DNA of 64,000 nucleotides, taken from the NCBI GenBank assembly GCA_016712045.1, contig JADJRV010000004.1:124001-188000 (forward strand), read 5' to 3'. The notes beneath the pieces are model-generated. The model was not told the DNA's origin. It saw only the letters and a list, made by a program, of their open reading frames with translations, and made no database searches. Below are positions 43,198-53,032 of this stretch, piece after piece; the first letter of the stretch is position 1; each line of letters opens with the position of its first letter. Both the position numbers and the translations under genes were made by a program. This DNA is from Chloracidobacterium sp. (GTDB lineage Bacteria; Acidobacteriota; Blastocatellia; Pyrinomonadales; Pyrinomonadaceae).

Positions 43198-44784
43198 ATG
43201 ACTACACGCGTTCGTTTTGCACCCAGCCCGACCGGCTATCTACATATCGGCTCCGCGAGGACCGCACTTTTTAACTATCTTTACGCTCGCCATACGGGCG
43301 GTAAGTTTCTGCTGCGGATCGAAGACACGGACCTAGCAAGATCGACCGAAGAATCGACACGCTCGATCCTCGACGGCTTGGCTTGGCTCGAACTCGGACA
43401 CGACGAAGAGATCGTTTTCCAATCCGACAACGCCGACAAACACCGCGCGACTGCCAAAAAGCTGCTCGCCGAGGGCAAAGCGTATCGTGATTTTACGCCA
43501 AAGGCTGAGCCAAACGACGCAAATGTTAAAGACGCGATCAAAGACCGTGCCCGCGCAAATCAAGGCGAAAAGAACATGCGGGATAACCCGTATCGCGACC
43601 TTTCTGCGGAAGAGAGCGATGTGAGAGCCGCCGCCGGAGAACCGTTTGCGATACGCTTGAAAGTCGCTGAGACGGGCAAAACCTCATTCGAAGACGCCGT
43701 CTATGGCTTGCAGGAACGCGATTATCAAGAGACTGAGGATCTCGTGCTGCTCCGCTCCGACGGACATCCGCTCTATAATCTCGCCGTCGTTTGCGACGAC
43801 ATTGAGATGGCGATCACTCACGTCATTCGCGGCCAGGACCATCTGACAAATGCCCACAAACAGGTGCTGATCTACGAAGCCCTCGGTGTCACGCCGCCGA
43901 CATTTGCCCATCTGCCGCTAATAATGGCGCCAAATAAAGGCAAGCTGTCGAAACGCAAACACGGCGAGGTCGTTTCGATGACGACGTATCGCGATGCCGG
44001 GTTTCTCGCCGCTGCGTTTCGTAATTTTCTAGCTCTGCTCGGCTGGTCAGCGGGTGAAGAAAAAGAGATCTACTCTCTCGACGAATTGGTGCAGAAATTC
44101 TCGCTCGACGGCATCCACCGCTCGAATGCGGTCTTTAACTTTACCGAAAATGACCCGCGACACTGGACCGACGACAAAGCCCAATGGATGAACGCCGAAT
44201 ACATCCGCACCATGCCGGTCGGTGAGCTTTTGCCTTTCGTCAAAGCCGAGCTAAAAACCGCAAGGCTCTGGCGTGAGGAATACGAACCCGAAGGCCGCGC
44301 ATTGACCGAAACCATAAGTTCGACCGCCGATGCCGGAGCCGACGAACGCCCGGCCGGAGTCGCCATCGACGCGCCGGAACACGGCTCTTACGATTGGTTT
44401 GTAAAGACCATCGGCCTCATCCGCCAGCGCTTCTTTACACTCAAAGATTTTTCGTCGCAGGGACGTGCGTATTTTAGCGAAGATTATGATTTCGACCCGG
44501 CGGCGATCGAGAAAAATCTCGCAAAATTCCCAGATCTAAAAACATGGCTCCCCGAGCTTGCCGACCGCTTTGAGTCGATGACATCATTCACAGAACCCGA
44601 GATCGAAGAGGTCGTAAAAGCCTTTACGGAAGAAAAAGGCACTAAACTCGGCGTCATTATGAACGGGGCGCGAACCTTGCTAACAGGCGTCGCCGTCGGC
44701 CCGTCGATGCTGTCGGTTTTTGAGACTTTGGGCAAAGAAAGATCGGTGCTGCGCTTGCGTAGTCAGATCGTTTGGAGCACGTAG
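43198..44784 (+). CDS. gltX: Glutamyl-tRNA synthetase
   Basis: 528 residues. Charges tRNA-Glu. HIGH-type motif RFAPSPTGYLHIGSARTALF, KMSKS-type motif KLSKRKHGE, and the catalytic-domain GQDHLTNAHKQVLIYEALG. It is longer than E. coli GltX; a linker rich in Ala/Thr/Glu (TETISSTADAGADERPAG) lies near residue 375, before the anticodon-binding domain. Upstream neighbour is the palindromic element. Confidence 0.95.
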   Translation: MTTRVRFAPSPTGYLHIGSARTALFNYLYARHTGGKFLLRIEDTDLARSTEESTRSILDGLAWLELGHDEEIVFQSDNADKHRATAKKLLAEGKAYRDFTPKAEPNDANVKDAIKDRARANQGEKNMRDNPYRDLSAEESDVRAAAGEPFAIRLKVAETGKTSFEDAVYGLQERDYQETEDLVLLRSDGHPLYNLAVVCDDIEMAITHVIRGQDHLTNAHKQVLIYEALGVTPPTFAHLPLIMAPNKGKLSKRKHGEVVSMTTYRDAGFLAAAFRNFLALLGWSAGEEKEIYSLDELVQKFSLDGIHRSNAVFNFTENDPRHWTDDKAQWMNAEYIRTMPVGELLPFVKAELKTARLWREEYEPEGRALTETISSTADAGADERPAGVAIDAPEHGSYDWFVKTIGLIRQRFFTLKDFSSQGRAYFSEDYDFDPAAIEKNLAKFPDLKTWLPELADRFESMTSFTEPEIEEVVKAFTEEKGTKLGVIMNGARTLLTGVAVGPSMLSVFETLGKERSVLRLRSQIVWST

Positions 44785-44922
44785 AATAATTTCGTTCTGA
44801 GGCAGGCAATGCCGGCCGGCCGGGAAATAGATTATGAACTTGGCTCGCACAAGGGCAACGATGTCATTTTCATTTACTTCTAAGCTGAGCGAGCAAATTT
44901 GTTCAGGAGGAAATAAGCACAG

Positions 44923-46257
44923 ATGAAGAAACTCTTTTTAGCACTGATCATTTGCTTCCCAGTACTGACGCTACAGGCACAGTCCATTAGTGAAATTAAA
45001 AATATATTTGCGCTGCAACAATTTGATAAGGCCAAAATCGATATCGATAGGGCTTTTGCCAATGGCGATATTACCAAAAGAGCTGAGGCCCATTTATTGA
45101 AAGCTACTATTTATGCAAGCCTGGCCATGTCGGATGCCAATAAAGGCAATCCCATCGGGGATCAACTAAACAATGAAGCCGTCGTCGCATTTTACAAATA
45201 CCGGGAAATGGAACCCTCCATTGAGTTAGTTATGACGGACCCTGTATACAGGAATGCACCCATCAATATTTATGCCTCCTTTTATGCATCAGGTTACAAC
45301 GATTATGCAAATAAAAGATGGCAGGCAGGTTTTGGAAAATTAAAAAAAGCAGTCGAATTGTCAGATCTACTAACTGCTAAACGTTTACGCACCGGACTCG
45401 ATACAAATGTTCTGATATTGGCAGGTGTTACGGCTGAAAACAGCGGCAATAGAAAGGATGCAGCCGTATTTTACGGTCGCCTTGGCGATAATAGTGTGTC
45501 CGGAGAAGGCTTTGAATCTGTTTATCGGTTCCTGGTGACATATTGGTTTGAAATGAAAAATTTAGCTTTGTATGAGAAGTACAAAGCCTTGGGCAGGAGA
45601 ATATATCCCAACAGTGAGTTCTTTAAATTTGATAAGGTGGATTTTGCCGTCGGTTTAGCAGAAGGTCTGACCGAAAAGATCAACGCCCTGGAAAATGTTT
45701 TGGCGACAGATCCGGATAATTTCCAGGCAAATGAAATGTTAGGAGGCATATTGTATGAGACTCTGAATTCAGAAGCTGCGCCGTTGCCGGGAAATGCCGA
45801 TGAATGGGAGTCAAAAATGGTGCGGGCATACAATAAGATCGCTGCCGCGAAGCCGGGTTCGGAAATGCCTTATTTATTTTTGGGAGAGCATTTTACTAAT
45901 AAAGCAGCGAAAATCCGTGATGCATTTGCTAACGAGTTAAAGGCAATGGCAGAGGCTGGTGTTACGCCTTCTATAGAAAAGGTGTCCAACCGGAGCAAAA
46001 TGGAACAAGAATATGCTGCTGCGATGGAAGCAGCACTCATACCCTGTGAAAAGGCAGCCGCACTTTTAGCCAAAAAACCGAATGATGTAAACCAGGATCA
46101 GCAATTACGTGACAAAGAAAATTATAAAAAGGTGGTTGCAAATCTATTAGATATTTTCACCTATAAACAAGCAAAGGCAAATAAAAATTCTCCTGAATTC
46201 GGCACATGGGCGGAAAAACTCAAAAAATGGAATGATGTGTACGAGGGGATAAAATAA
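44923..46257 (+). CDS. Secreted TPR-like protein, Bacteroidota-type
   Basis: 444 residues with a signal peptide (MKKLFLALIICFPVLTLQAQ) and helical repeats in the first half (NIFALQQFDKAKIDIDRAFA; ERDPDNFQANE-like TDPDNFQANEMLGGI). The whole reading frame is visibly A/T-rich (one 60-base line, 45301-45360, has 20 G+C) against a neighbourhood near half G+C. The QAQS signal-peptide end and Lys/Asn/Ile-rich codons resemble Bacteroidota proteins. It probably came by horizontal transfer, or the contig is chimeric. Function unknown. Ribosome site CAGGAGG. Confidence 0.75.
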   Translation: MKKLFLALIICFPVLTLQAQSISEIKNIFALQQFDKAKIDIDRAFANGDITKRAEAHLLKATIYASLAMSDANKGNPIGDQLNNEAVVAFYKYREMEPSIELVMTDPVYRNAPINIYASFYASGYNDYANKRWQAGFGKLKKAVELSDLLTAKRLRTGLDTNVLILAGVTAENSGNRKDAAVFYGRLGDNSVSGEGFESVYRFLVTYWFEMKNLALYEKYKALGRRIYPNSEFFKFDKVDFAVGLAEGLTEKINALENVLATDPDNFQANEMLGGILYETLNSEAAPLPGNADEWESKMVRAYNKIAAAKPGSEMPYLFLGEHFTNKAAKIRDAFANELKAMAEAGVTPSIEKVSNRSKMEQEYAAAMEAALIPCEKAAALLAKKPNDVNQDQQLRDKENYKKVVANLLDIFTYKQAKANKNSPEFGTWAEKLKKWNDVYEGIK

Positions 46258-46450
46258 GTAATACAAATACACGATCGTCTTAGTCCCTGACGAGTTTTAC
46301 CGCTCAGCATAACGGCGATGATAGGACGATCATCGTCGTTGTTATTCCATATCGCATCAGTCGGTCGATCCTACGGCTAAAAAGTCAGGTCGTGTGGAAT
46401 AGTTAGCAATTTTTCCGTTTCTATCCGTTCTAATTCTACGTGACCCGCGT

Positions 46451-49220
46451 ATGGATCGAACATTTACAAAATTTAGGTCGGCGGCGGCTCTGATATTTTT
46501 ATGTCTGAGCGTTTTTGCCGCGCTTGGGCAGCCGGAGATCGAGCAAAAGAGCATAGCTGCAAAGGCCGCCTACGACGCCGGCATAAAGTATCTCGACGAA
46601 AACACATATAAATCCTACAAGCTCTCGCTCGAACAATTTCAACTGTCCGTAAGACTCTACGGCGAGGCCGGCGACCGGGGCAATGTTGGTGGTTCTTTGC
46701 TGGGGGTCGGGTTGCTGCAGGACCGTTTGGACGAAAAGGATGCTGCTTTAGCAGCGTACAATGAGGCGCTGGCGATATTTCGTGAGATCGGCCATAAACA
46801 GCTCGAAGCCCGTACATTGAACAACATCGGCTTGCTATATGACCGTCTGGGCGACAAGCAAAAAGCTCTCGAATGTCACAATCTAGCCTTGCCTTTGCGC
46901 AAAGCCGTCGGGGACAAATACGGCGAATCTAACACGCTTAACAGCATCGGTTCGGCGTATTTGGACCTAGGTGAGCGGTCTAAGGCCATCGACTATTTCA
47001 ACCGAGCCTTGGCGATACGGATCGAGATCGACGACAAGAAGGCTCAATCCATCACGCTTTCAAATCTTGGTAAGGCATACGAACAATTAGGCGACCGGGC
47101 AAAGGCGCTCGATTATCTCGAGCGTTCGCTGGCTTTGCGTAGGTCCGTAGGTGACAAACCGGGTGTGGCGATCGTATTGAACAATCTGGCAATGGCTACC
47201 GCCGGCCCCGGAGATGAAAAGAAAGCGATCGAAATTTTCGAGCAGTCGCTGGCGATCTGGACCGAACTTGGGTTTGAGAACATAAAGGCGACCGTTTTAG
47301 GCAATATCGGTGTCTTGTATTTTGACCTCAAAGAACCGGCAAAAGCACTTACTTATCATCGTCAGGCTCTGCCGCTTTATCGTGCGATGTCAGATAAAGA
47401 CGGCGAGGCAACGGCGCTCAATAACATCGGCATGGCGTCGGCGGAATTGGGCAATACCGCGGCCGCCTTCGACAACCTAAATACCGCGCTCGTGATGGCT
47501 CGAACTGTCGGCTCGCGAAACCTCGAGTCGATAACGCTCGGAAATCTGATGCTGGTTTCAAAGCAGGTCAATCGCCCCGCGATCGCCGCAATGTATGGAA
47601 AGCAGTGCGTCAGCACATATCAGGAACTGCGTCGGGAGATCAACGGTCTAGACCAGTCGACACAAAAAATCTATCTCAAAAAGGTCGCCGACAATTACCG
47701 ATTTCTCGCCGATCTGCTGATCGAGATGGGGCGTTTTACTGAGGCCGAAGAGGTCTTGCAAATGCTGAAAGAAGAGGAGTTTGCCGAATTTGTCAGCCGC
47801 GACGCCGACGAGATCAAGAGCCTCAACCGCCGCGTAAAATTGACCGATAAAGAAAAGTCGCTGGTCGAAAAATACACATTGCTAGCAAATCGTGCGTCGG
47901 AGCTGGGCGAGCAGTTCAAAAAACTCGACGACCGTAAACGCCTATTGTCGCGACGCGAGCAAACACTCTCAGCCGACGAAGAAAAGCTCTATCAGCAGCT
48001 TGCTGCACAGATCACCGAGGCCAATGCAGCGTTTCGCCTGTTCCTCGAAAAAGATCTCGTGGCCGAACTCGGCACCGACAACGTCCGTCAGATCGAGATC
48101 GACCGAAGCTTGCAGGACAAGCTCCGCAAATGGGGAAACGGTACGGTGGCTCTTTATACGGTCGTCACCGAAAACCGTTACCGCGTTGTGCTGACTACGC
48201 CGACCGTACAGATCGACGGCAAGACAGAGATCAAGTGCCGCTCTATTAAACAAAAAGATCTTTGCATTTAACAAAGCGGTCAAGGATCCGGCTGTCGATT
48301 CGCGGCCGCTTGGCAAGGAGATCTACGACATCCTCATCAAGCCCATCGAGAGAGATCTGACCGCATCAGGGGCCAAGACGCTGTTGTGGTCGCTCGACGG
48401 CACGCTGCGATATCTGCCGCTGGCCGCTTTGTCGCCGGATGGTCGCGGCTTTATGGTTGAAAAATATCAAAACGTCATCCTCACTCCGCGAACGCGTGAT
48501 TCGCTTGCCGACTCGACCGCCGAATGGAAAGCTCTGGGAATGGGCGTGTCCGAAGGGCAGATGGTCACGTATCCCGATCAGCCTGAGCAAAAGCAAAAGG
48601 TTGAGCCCCTACCGGGGACAAAAGATGAGTTGACGGCAATCGTCCGTGACGAAAACACGCCGAATGAGAAAGGCATTTTGAGCGGGCGGCGGTTTCTTGA
48701 CAAGGATTTCACGCTCAAAAACTTTACCGATTCGCTCGCGGCTGAGACGGCCGACGGCAAGCGAAAATTTACCGTCATCCACCTCGCCAGCCATTTTCAT
48801 CTCGGCAGCAGTTGGTCAAACTCGTACCTTTTCATGGGCAACGGCAAGCTTTTGACGCTTGAGGAACTGAGCGGTTCGCCGCAGATAAATTTTGGCGACG
48901 TTGAGTTAGTCACGCTCTCGGCGTGCAACACAGCTCTCGGCGGCTACGCCAATGGACGCGAGGTCGAATCCTTGGCAGGTGCGATCCAGGCAAAAAGCGG
49001 CAAAGCCGTGCTTGCCACGTTGTGGGCAGTTTCCGACCGCAGCACACCTGAATTGATGAGTAATTTTTACCGTTTTCGCAAAGAAAAACCCGGCACGACA
49101 AAAGCCGAAGCCCTGCAACAAGCCCAGCGAAAAATGATCGCCAGTGCAACAAAAACCGCCGCCGGTTTTTCACACCCTTATTTTTGGTCGGGATTTGTCC
49201 TGATCGGCAACTGGCGTTGA
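46451..49220 (+). CDS. TPR-CHAT protein (caspase-like protease; frameshifted)
   Basis: A signal peptide is followed by about ten TPR units (for example RTLNNIGLLYDRLGDKQKAL; KAIDYFNRALAIRIEID), a coiled-coil region and a C-terminal CHAT domain with the catalytic pair of the caspase/gingipain clan: His in IHLASHF and Cys in LSACNTALGG. The frame breaks near 48232-48246; the true frame continues as LNKKIFAFNKAVKDPAVDSR. Restored length is about 920 residues. TPR-CHAT proteins are used in bacteria as stress- or defence-linked proteases, often beside an effector; no gasdermin or partner is adjacent here. Being secreted, it may have another role. Confidence 0.88.
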
Positions 49221-49225
49221 CTACC

Positions 49226-50035
49226 TCATTTACCTACGGCGGTAAGGGATATCGGCCAAGAACCTACATTGTACGGCTGCCATCGCAGGGAAAACTCGTA
49301 TTGCCCGGGTCTTTCGAGAGCGAAAACCTCGCACGACGCCTTTTGGTCCTTTTCTGAGTAAGAACGAATCAAGCTTTCCGCTGCAGATGATCTCAGGATC
49401 AACTCAAAACTTTCTTTCTCCTTAGGATCAATATTCAATAAAACACATTGGAGCACAAACTTGCCAGCCGGGATGTGGTCGCGGTCAAACTCCAGATCGG
49501 TGTCTTCGGCAAATCTTTTGTCGTTCGGGTCCAGTTTGGGGTTATCTGATGGGCGAGCAAAGCGGAGGTTGTTCAGATAACTTATTCCGGGTGAAAGTTT
49601 CCGGGCAGTACCTTTTATATCCTTGACCATCATCGAACCTGAGGTATTGTCCCTGTCGTCGCATCGGATGAATTCGGTCATAGGGAAAACTCTCGCACCG
49701 CCCTCGGTAAATTCGTTGCTGAGCAGTGTGACGGATGATTTGTCCGATTCGCCATAGCCAAATGAGCGCCCTGGCGTGAACTCGACCAGCGAGCCGTCCT
49801 TTTCAAACGGTGCGGCATAATACAGACGCGTAGGGCCATAGCCGATACGCGGGCTCGCCGCTCCGGCACAAGTGATCTGCAGCGAGACTTGCCAGCTAAA
49901 CTTGTTTCCATTTTCTTTGCTCGGCGCGTGCTCGATCATATCCGGCCTTCCTTGAACGACGACACCGGCAAAGGTGTTGATAGCCGCGACCGAGATGAAC
50001 AGTGTGTACAGGCCAATTCGAAATAAACGCATCAT
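49226..50035 (-). CDS. Secreted protein of unknown function
   Basis: 269 residues if started at ATG 50035, preceded by GAGG at the right distance; an ATG at 50050 would leave a longer basic start. Signal peptide (RLFRIGLYTLFISVAAINTF, cut after FAG). The mature part is strand-rich with three cysteines (QITCAGAASPRIGYG; EFIRCDDRDNTSGSM; KASCEVFALERPGQYEF) and a C-terminal SWPISLTAVGK. No family recognised. It converges with the TPR-CHAT gene. Confidence 0.6.
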   Translation of the reverse strand: MMRLFRIGLYTLFISVAAINTFAGVVVQGRPDMIEHAPSKENGNKFSWQVSLQITCAGAASPRIGYGPTRLYYAAPFEKDGSLVEFTPGRSFGYGESDKSSVTLLSNEFTEGGARVFPMTEFIRCDDRDNTSGSMMVKDIKGTARKLSPGISYLNNLRFARPSDNPKLDPNDKRFAEDTDLEFDRDHIPAGKFVLQCVLLNIDPKEKESFELILRSSAAESLIRSYSEKDQKASCEVFALERPGQYEFSLRWQPYNVGSWPISLTAVGK

Positions 50036-50094
50036 ATTTTTACCTCGCATTACGATAATAAAACTCGGTCGATCTGTCTAGCAAAATTACTGCT

Positions 50095-50529
50095 CTAAAC
50101 CTCGATCACGCGGCGTTTTACTGGGGAAGACAGCACGATGGTCGTGGTCGTGATGCCGTATGGCGTCAGGCGGTCGATCATTTCCTGTAGATGCTCGACC
50201 GAGCGGACGGCGACTTTCATTATAAACGAATCGCCGCCCGTGCCGCGGTGGCATTCGAGCACTTCGTTTGACTCCTGAGCAACCTCGATAATGTGGCTGT
50301 AATCTACGCCTGTAATGCTCATCCTGACAAACGCCATGATCGGTAGGCCGACCTTAGCCGTGTCGATCTCGGCTCGATAGCCGGTGATAATATGTGCGTC
50401 CTCGAGCTTGTGGACGCGCTCAATCACGGCAGGCGTCGTCAGCCCGACGCGGCGGCCAAGCTCGGCGTAGCTTGTCCGGGCGTCTTCTTGTAATTCTTTC
50501 AAAATCTTACGGTCAATTTCGTCGATCAT
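50095..50529 (-). CDS. Lrp/AsnC-family transcriptional regulator
   Basis: 144 residues. N-terminal winged helix (RKILKELQEDARTSYAELGR; LTTPAVIERVHKLEDAHII) and a C-terminal RAM ligand-binding domain (HRGTGGDSFIMKVAVRSVEH). Such regulators sense amino acids. It stands divergently upstream of the phenylalanine/tyrosine catabolic genes, with a 345-base intergenic region, so control of phhA-hpd-hmgA is likely but not shown. The intergenic region holds two strong hairpins and the TGGACC repeat. Confidence 0.9.
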   Translation of the reverse strand: MIDEIDRKILKELQEDARTSYAELGRRVGLTTPAVIERVHKLEDAHIITGYRAEIDTAKVGLPIMAFVRMSITGVDYSHIIEVAQESNEVLECHRGTGGDSFIMKVAVRSVEHLQEMIDRLTPYGITTTTIVLSSPVKRRVIEV

Positions 50530-50541
50530 ATTCCTGGGATC

Positions 50542-50580
50542 GCACGCGCCCCCGCGTGCAAACGCCGGTTCCTCCGGCGT
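50542..50580. repeat. Two adjacent perfect hairpins at the lrp start
   Basis: GCACGCG / CGCGTGC (50542-50548, 50553-50559) and ACGCCGG / CCGGCGT (50562-50568, 50574-50580), each with a 4-5 base loop, lie 12 bases from the regulator's ATG. The leader of its mRNA would fold into two tight stems. Confidence 0.6.
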
Positions 50581-50681
50581 GATGTAGTTTGGGATTTTCC
50601 AAATTGCACAAGCTCCGCGCTCTTGAGCGTCTTAAGAAAAACGCTTTGCAGGCGAGGGCGCCTGCGTTCCCGGCATCCGTT

Positions 50682-50727
50682 GGTCCGGTCCGGACCAGGT
50701 GGACCAAAGTGGACCAGGGGTGGACCA
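50682..50727 (+). repeat. GGTCCGGTCCGGACC / TGGACC repeat, copy 2
   Basis: Same element as 31797-31841: GGTCCGGTCCGGACCAGGTG, then three TGGACCA units. Here it lies between the divergent lrp and phhA genes, next to a GCAGGCGAGGGCGCCTGC palindrome (50648-50665). Confidence 0.8.
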
Positions 50728-50874
50728 AATAATATAAACTTAGAATCACATACAAACTCATATTCTAAGGCTATGGCGGCATAATAACTTACATTCATTA
50801 TTCAACCAAAAAGCGTCTTCTATTACAATTGCTTATTCTCAGATAACTGTACCTGACGCACGGACATCGAATAT

Positions 50875-51792
50875 ATGAAAGGAGCCGCCAAACCGATGCT
50901 CAACGAAACTACAACTGCGACCGAAGCCGATTTTGCGATCGAAAATTTTACCGTCTCGGACGCCGAACTGCCTGAGTTCAAAGACCTAAAGTTTGAAAAC
51001 ATCAACGAGCTCCACATTGATCATCCCGGAGCAAATGACGCCGAGTATCGCACCCGCCGCGATTATATTGCGCAATGTGCTAAAAGCTTTCGCGAGACTG
51101 GCAAGATCACGGATGTCGATTACAACGCCCGCGAACAACGTGTCTGGCGGTACGTCGCCGAGGAATTAGAAGAGCTACAGCAAAAATATGCATCACCGTT
51201 TTACCTGCGTGCAAAAAAAGATCTCGGTATCACGACCGAGCGGATACCGCAGCTTTCAGAAATGAACCGGCGTCTGAAAGAATTGACCGGATTTCGGCTC
51301 GCTCCGATCGAAGGCCTTGTCGAGACACGCGGATTTCTGTCGTGGCTCTCGTACCGCGTGATGCTCTGCACACAATACATCCGCCACCATTCGCACCCGG
51401 CGTACACGCCCGAGCCGGACATCGTCCACGAAGCCATCGGCCACATCCCGATGTTCACCAATCCGAATTTTGCGGATTTCTCACAATTTATCGGCCACGG
51501 TGCCCGCATCGCGACGGATGAACAGCTCGAGGCTCTTGGGCGGCTGTATTGGTTTACGGTCGAATTCGGCATGGTCGAGCACGAAGGCGAGATCAAAGCG
51601 TATGGTGCCGGATTACTGTCGAGCTTTGGCGAGCTCGAACATGCATTTTCAGACCAGGTCGAACGTCGTCCGTTCAACCTCGAGCAGGTGATAAACCACG
51701 AATACACTTACAGCGACATGCAGCCGGTGCTGTACGTCATCCCGTCGTATGCTGAGTTAAAAGAAATCACAAAAAATATAGAGAGTTTTTGA
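50875..51792 (+). CDS. phhA: Phenylalanine 4-monooxygenase
   Basis: 305 residues. Pterin- and iron-dependent hydroxylation of phenylalanine to tyrosine. The iron ligands are in PDIVHEAIGHIPM (two His) plus the glutamate of WFTVEFGMVEHEG; SYRVMLCTQYIRHHSHPAYT and DMQPVLYVIPSYAEL are family motifs. Start ATG 50875. No pterin-recycling gene (phhB) is adjacent. It heads the phhA-hpd-hmgA block, with hpd 2 bases after its stop. Confidence 0.95.
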   Translation: MKGAAKPMLNETTTATEADFAIENFTVSDAELPEFKDLKFENINELHIDHPGANDAEYRTRRDYIAQCAKSFRETGKITDVDYNAREQRVWRYVAEELEELQQKYASPFYLRAKKDLGITTERIPQLSEMNRRLKELTGFRLAPIEGLVETRGFLSWLSYRVMLCTQYIRHHSHPAYTPEPDIVHEAIGHIPMFTNPNFADFSQFIGHGARIATDEQLEALGRLYWFTVEFGMVEHEGEIKAYGAGLLSSFGELEHAFSDQVERRPFNLEQVINHEYTYSDMQPVLYVIPSYAELKEITKNIESF

Positions 51793-51794
51793 TT

Positions 51795-52941
51795 ATGATC
51801 ACAGATATAAATACAGCAGTTGAAACGAATACTGCGGTGCAAAAATCCCTTAGGACTAAAGAAGATACATCACGTTGAGTTTTACGTTGGCAATGCTAAG
51901 CAGGCGGAGTTTTATTATCGCAAGGCGTTCGGGTTTTCGCGGGCCGGGTATTCGGGGCTGGAGACGGGGAATCGTGAGACGACCTCGTATCTGATGCGGC
52001 AGACGAATATCAATTTTGTGTTGACGACGCCGCTCAATCCGGAACATCCGGCGGCGGAGCATATCAAGCAGCACGGTGACGGCGTGCGCGATATTGCGTT
52101 TTATGTCGAGGACGCGGATCACGCGTTTAACGAAGCGGTCAGACGTGGTGCGACTCCGGTGACCGAGCCGCACGATATGGCTGACGAGAACGGCTCTGTA
52201 CGCCACGCGGCGATCGCGACATATGGCGACACGATCCACTCGTTCATCTCGTACAACACCAACAACGGCCACAATTACAACGGCGTTTTCCTGCCGGGAT
52301 TTACCGAGCAAAATATCGCCGGTGAGCCGACCGGGATCATGATGGTCGATCATATTGTAGGGAACGTCGAGCTAGGGAAAATGGGGCATTGGTGCGATTT
52401 TTATCGTGATGTGCTCGGGTTTTTCCGCTACATCACGTTTGACGACAAAGACATCTCGACCGAATATTCGTCGTTGATGTCGATAGTCATGAGCGACGGT
52501 CAGCACAATATCAAATTTCCGATCAACGAACCCGCAATGGGAAAAGGCGGAAAATCGCAGATCCAGGAATACATCGATTTTTATCGCTCGGCCGGTGCCC
52601 AGCACATCGCTTTGCTGTGCCGTGATATCCGCAGCACGGTCGCGCAACTGATGGAGAACGGGGTTGAATTTTTGACGATTCCGGACACATATTACGACGA
52701 CCTATTAGACCGTGTCGGCCCGATCGACGAGGACATTGCATCGCTCAAGAAACTCGGCATCCTGGTCGATCGCGACGACGAAGGCTATTTGCTACAGATC
52801 TTTACCAAGCCGGTCGAAGACCGCCCGACCGTTTTTTACGAGATCCTCCAACGCAAGGGCTGTAAAGGATTCGGCAAGGGCAACTTTAAGGCGCTGTTTG
52901 TCTCGATCGAAGAAGAGCAGCGGAGACGCGGAAACCTTTAA
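51795..52941 (+). CDS. hpd: 4-hydroxyphenylpyruvate dioxygenase (frameshifted at the N-terminus)
   Basis: Converts 4-hydroxyphenylpyruvate to homogentisate with Fe(II). The normal start is probably ATG 51795 (MITDINTAVETNTAVQ), two bases after the phhA stop. At 51841-51845 the A5 run has one A too many; removing it gives VQNPLGLKKIHHVEFYVGNA, in frame with the rest. Metal ligands lie in KKIHHVEF, AGAQHIALLCRDI and YLLQIFTKP. About 380 residues when restored. It works after transamination of tyrosine; no aminotransferase is nearby. Confidence 0.93.
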
Positions 52942-52952
52942 GATTTTTTTCA

Positions 52953-53021
52953 CCACTGATGGACACAGATAAACACTGATGTTAGTTCGATTTATCGGTG
53001 TCCATCTGTGTTAATCTGTGG
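52953..53021. repeat. ACACAGATGG composite palindrome between hpd and hmgA
   Basis: Left arm CCACTGATGGACACAGATAA plus ACACTGAT (52953-52980), right arm ATCGGTGTCCATCTGTGTTA plus ATCTGTGG (52994-53021); 22 of 28 positions pair. Each arm is a 10-base unit repeated almost three times. A second element of the same sequence family is at 62199-62268. Confidence 0.75.
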
Positions 53022-53032
53022 CTAATTTTCTT

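Larger units (their letters stand above)
50530..50874. other. 345-base intergenic region between lrp and phhA
   Basis: Contains, from left to right, the paired hairpins, an unremarkable stretch, the GCAGGCG palindrome, the TGGACC repeat (50682-50727), and 147 bases of A/T-richer DNA before phhA that should hold the promoter. I find no open reading frame with coding character and no confident promoter. Confidence 0.6.

Noticed and set aside
44800..44830. CCGGCCGGCCGG palindrome after gltX as a terminator
   Set aside because: No T-tract follows and the stem is self-repeating; no clear role.
46258..46450. Possible gene or RNA between the A/T-rich gene and TPR-CHAT
   Set aside because: No coding frame or convincing fold, only a short GATGAT/ATCATC repeat.
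51820..51843. TTG start for hpd
   Set aside because: The ATG at 51795, two bases after phhA, gives a natural N-terminus once a single A is removed.
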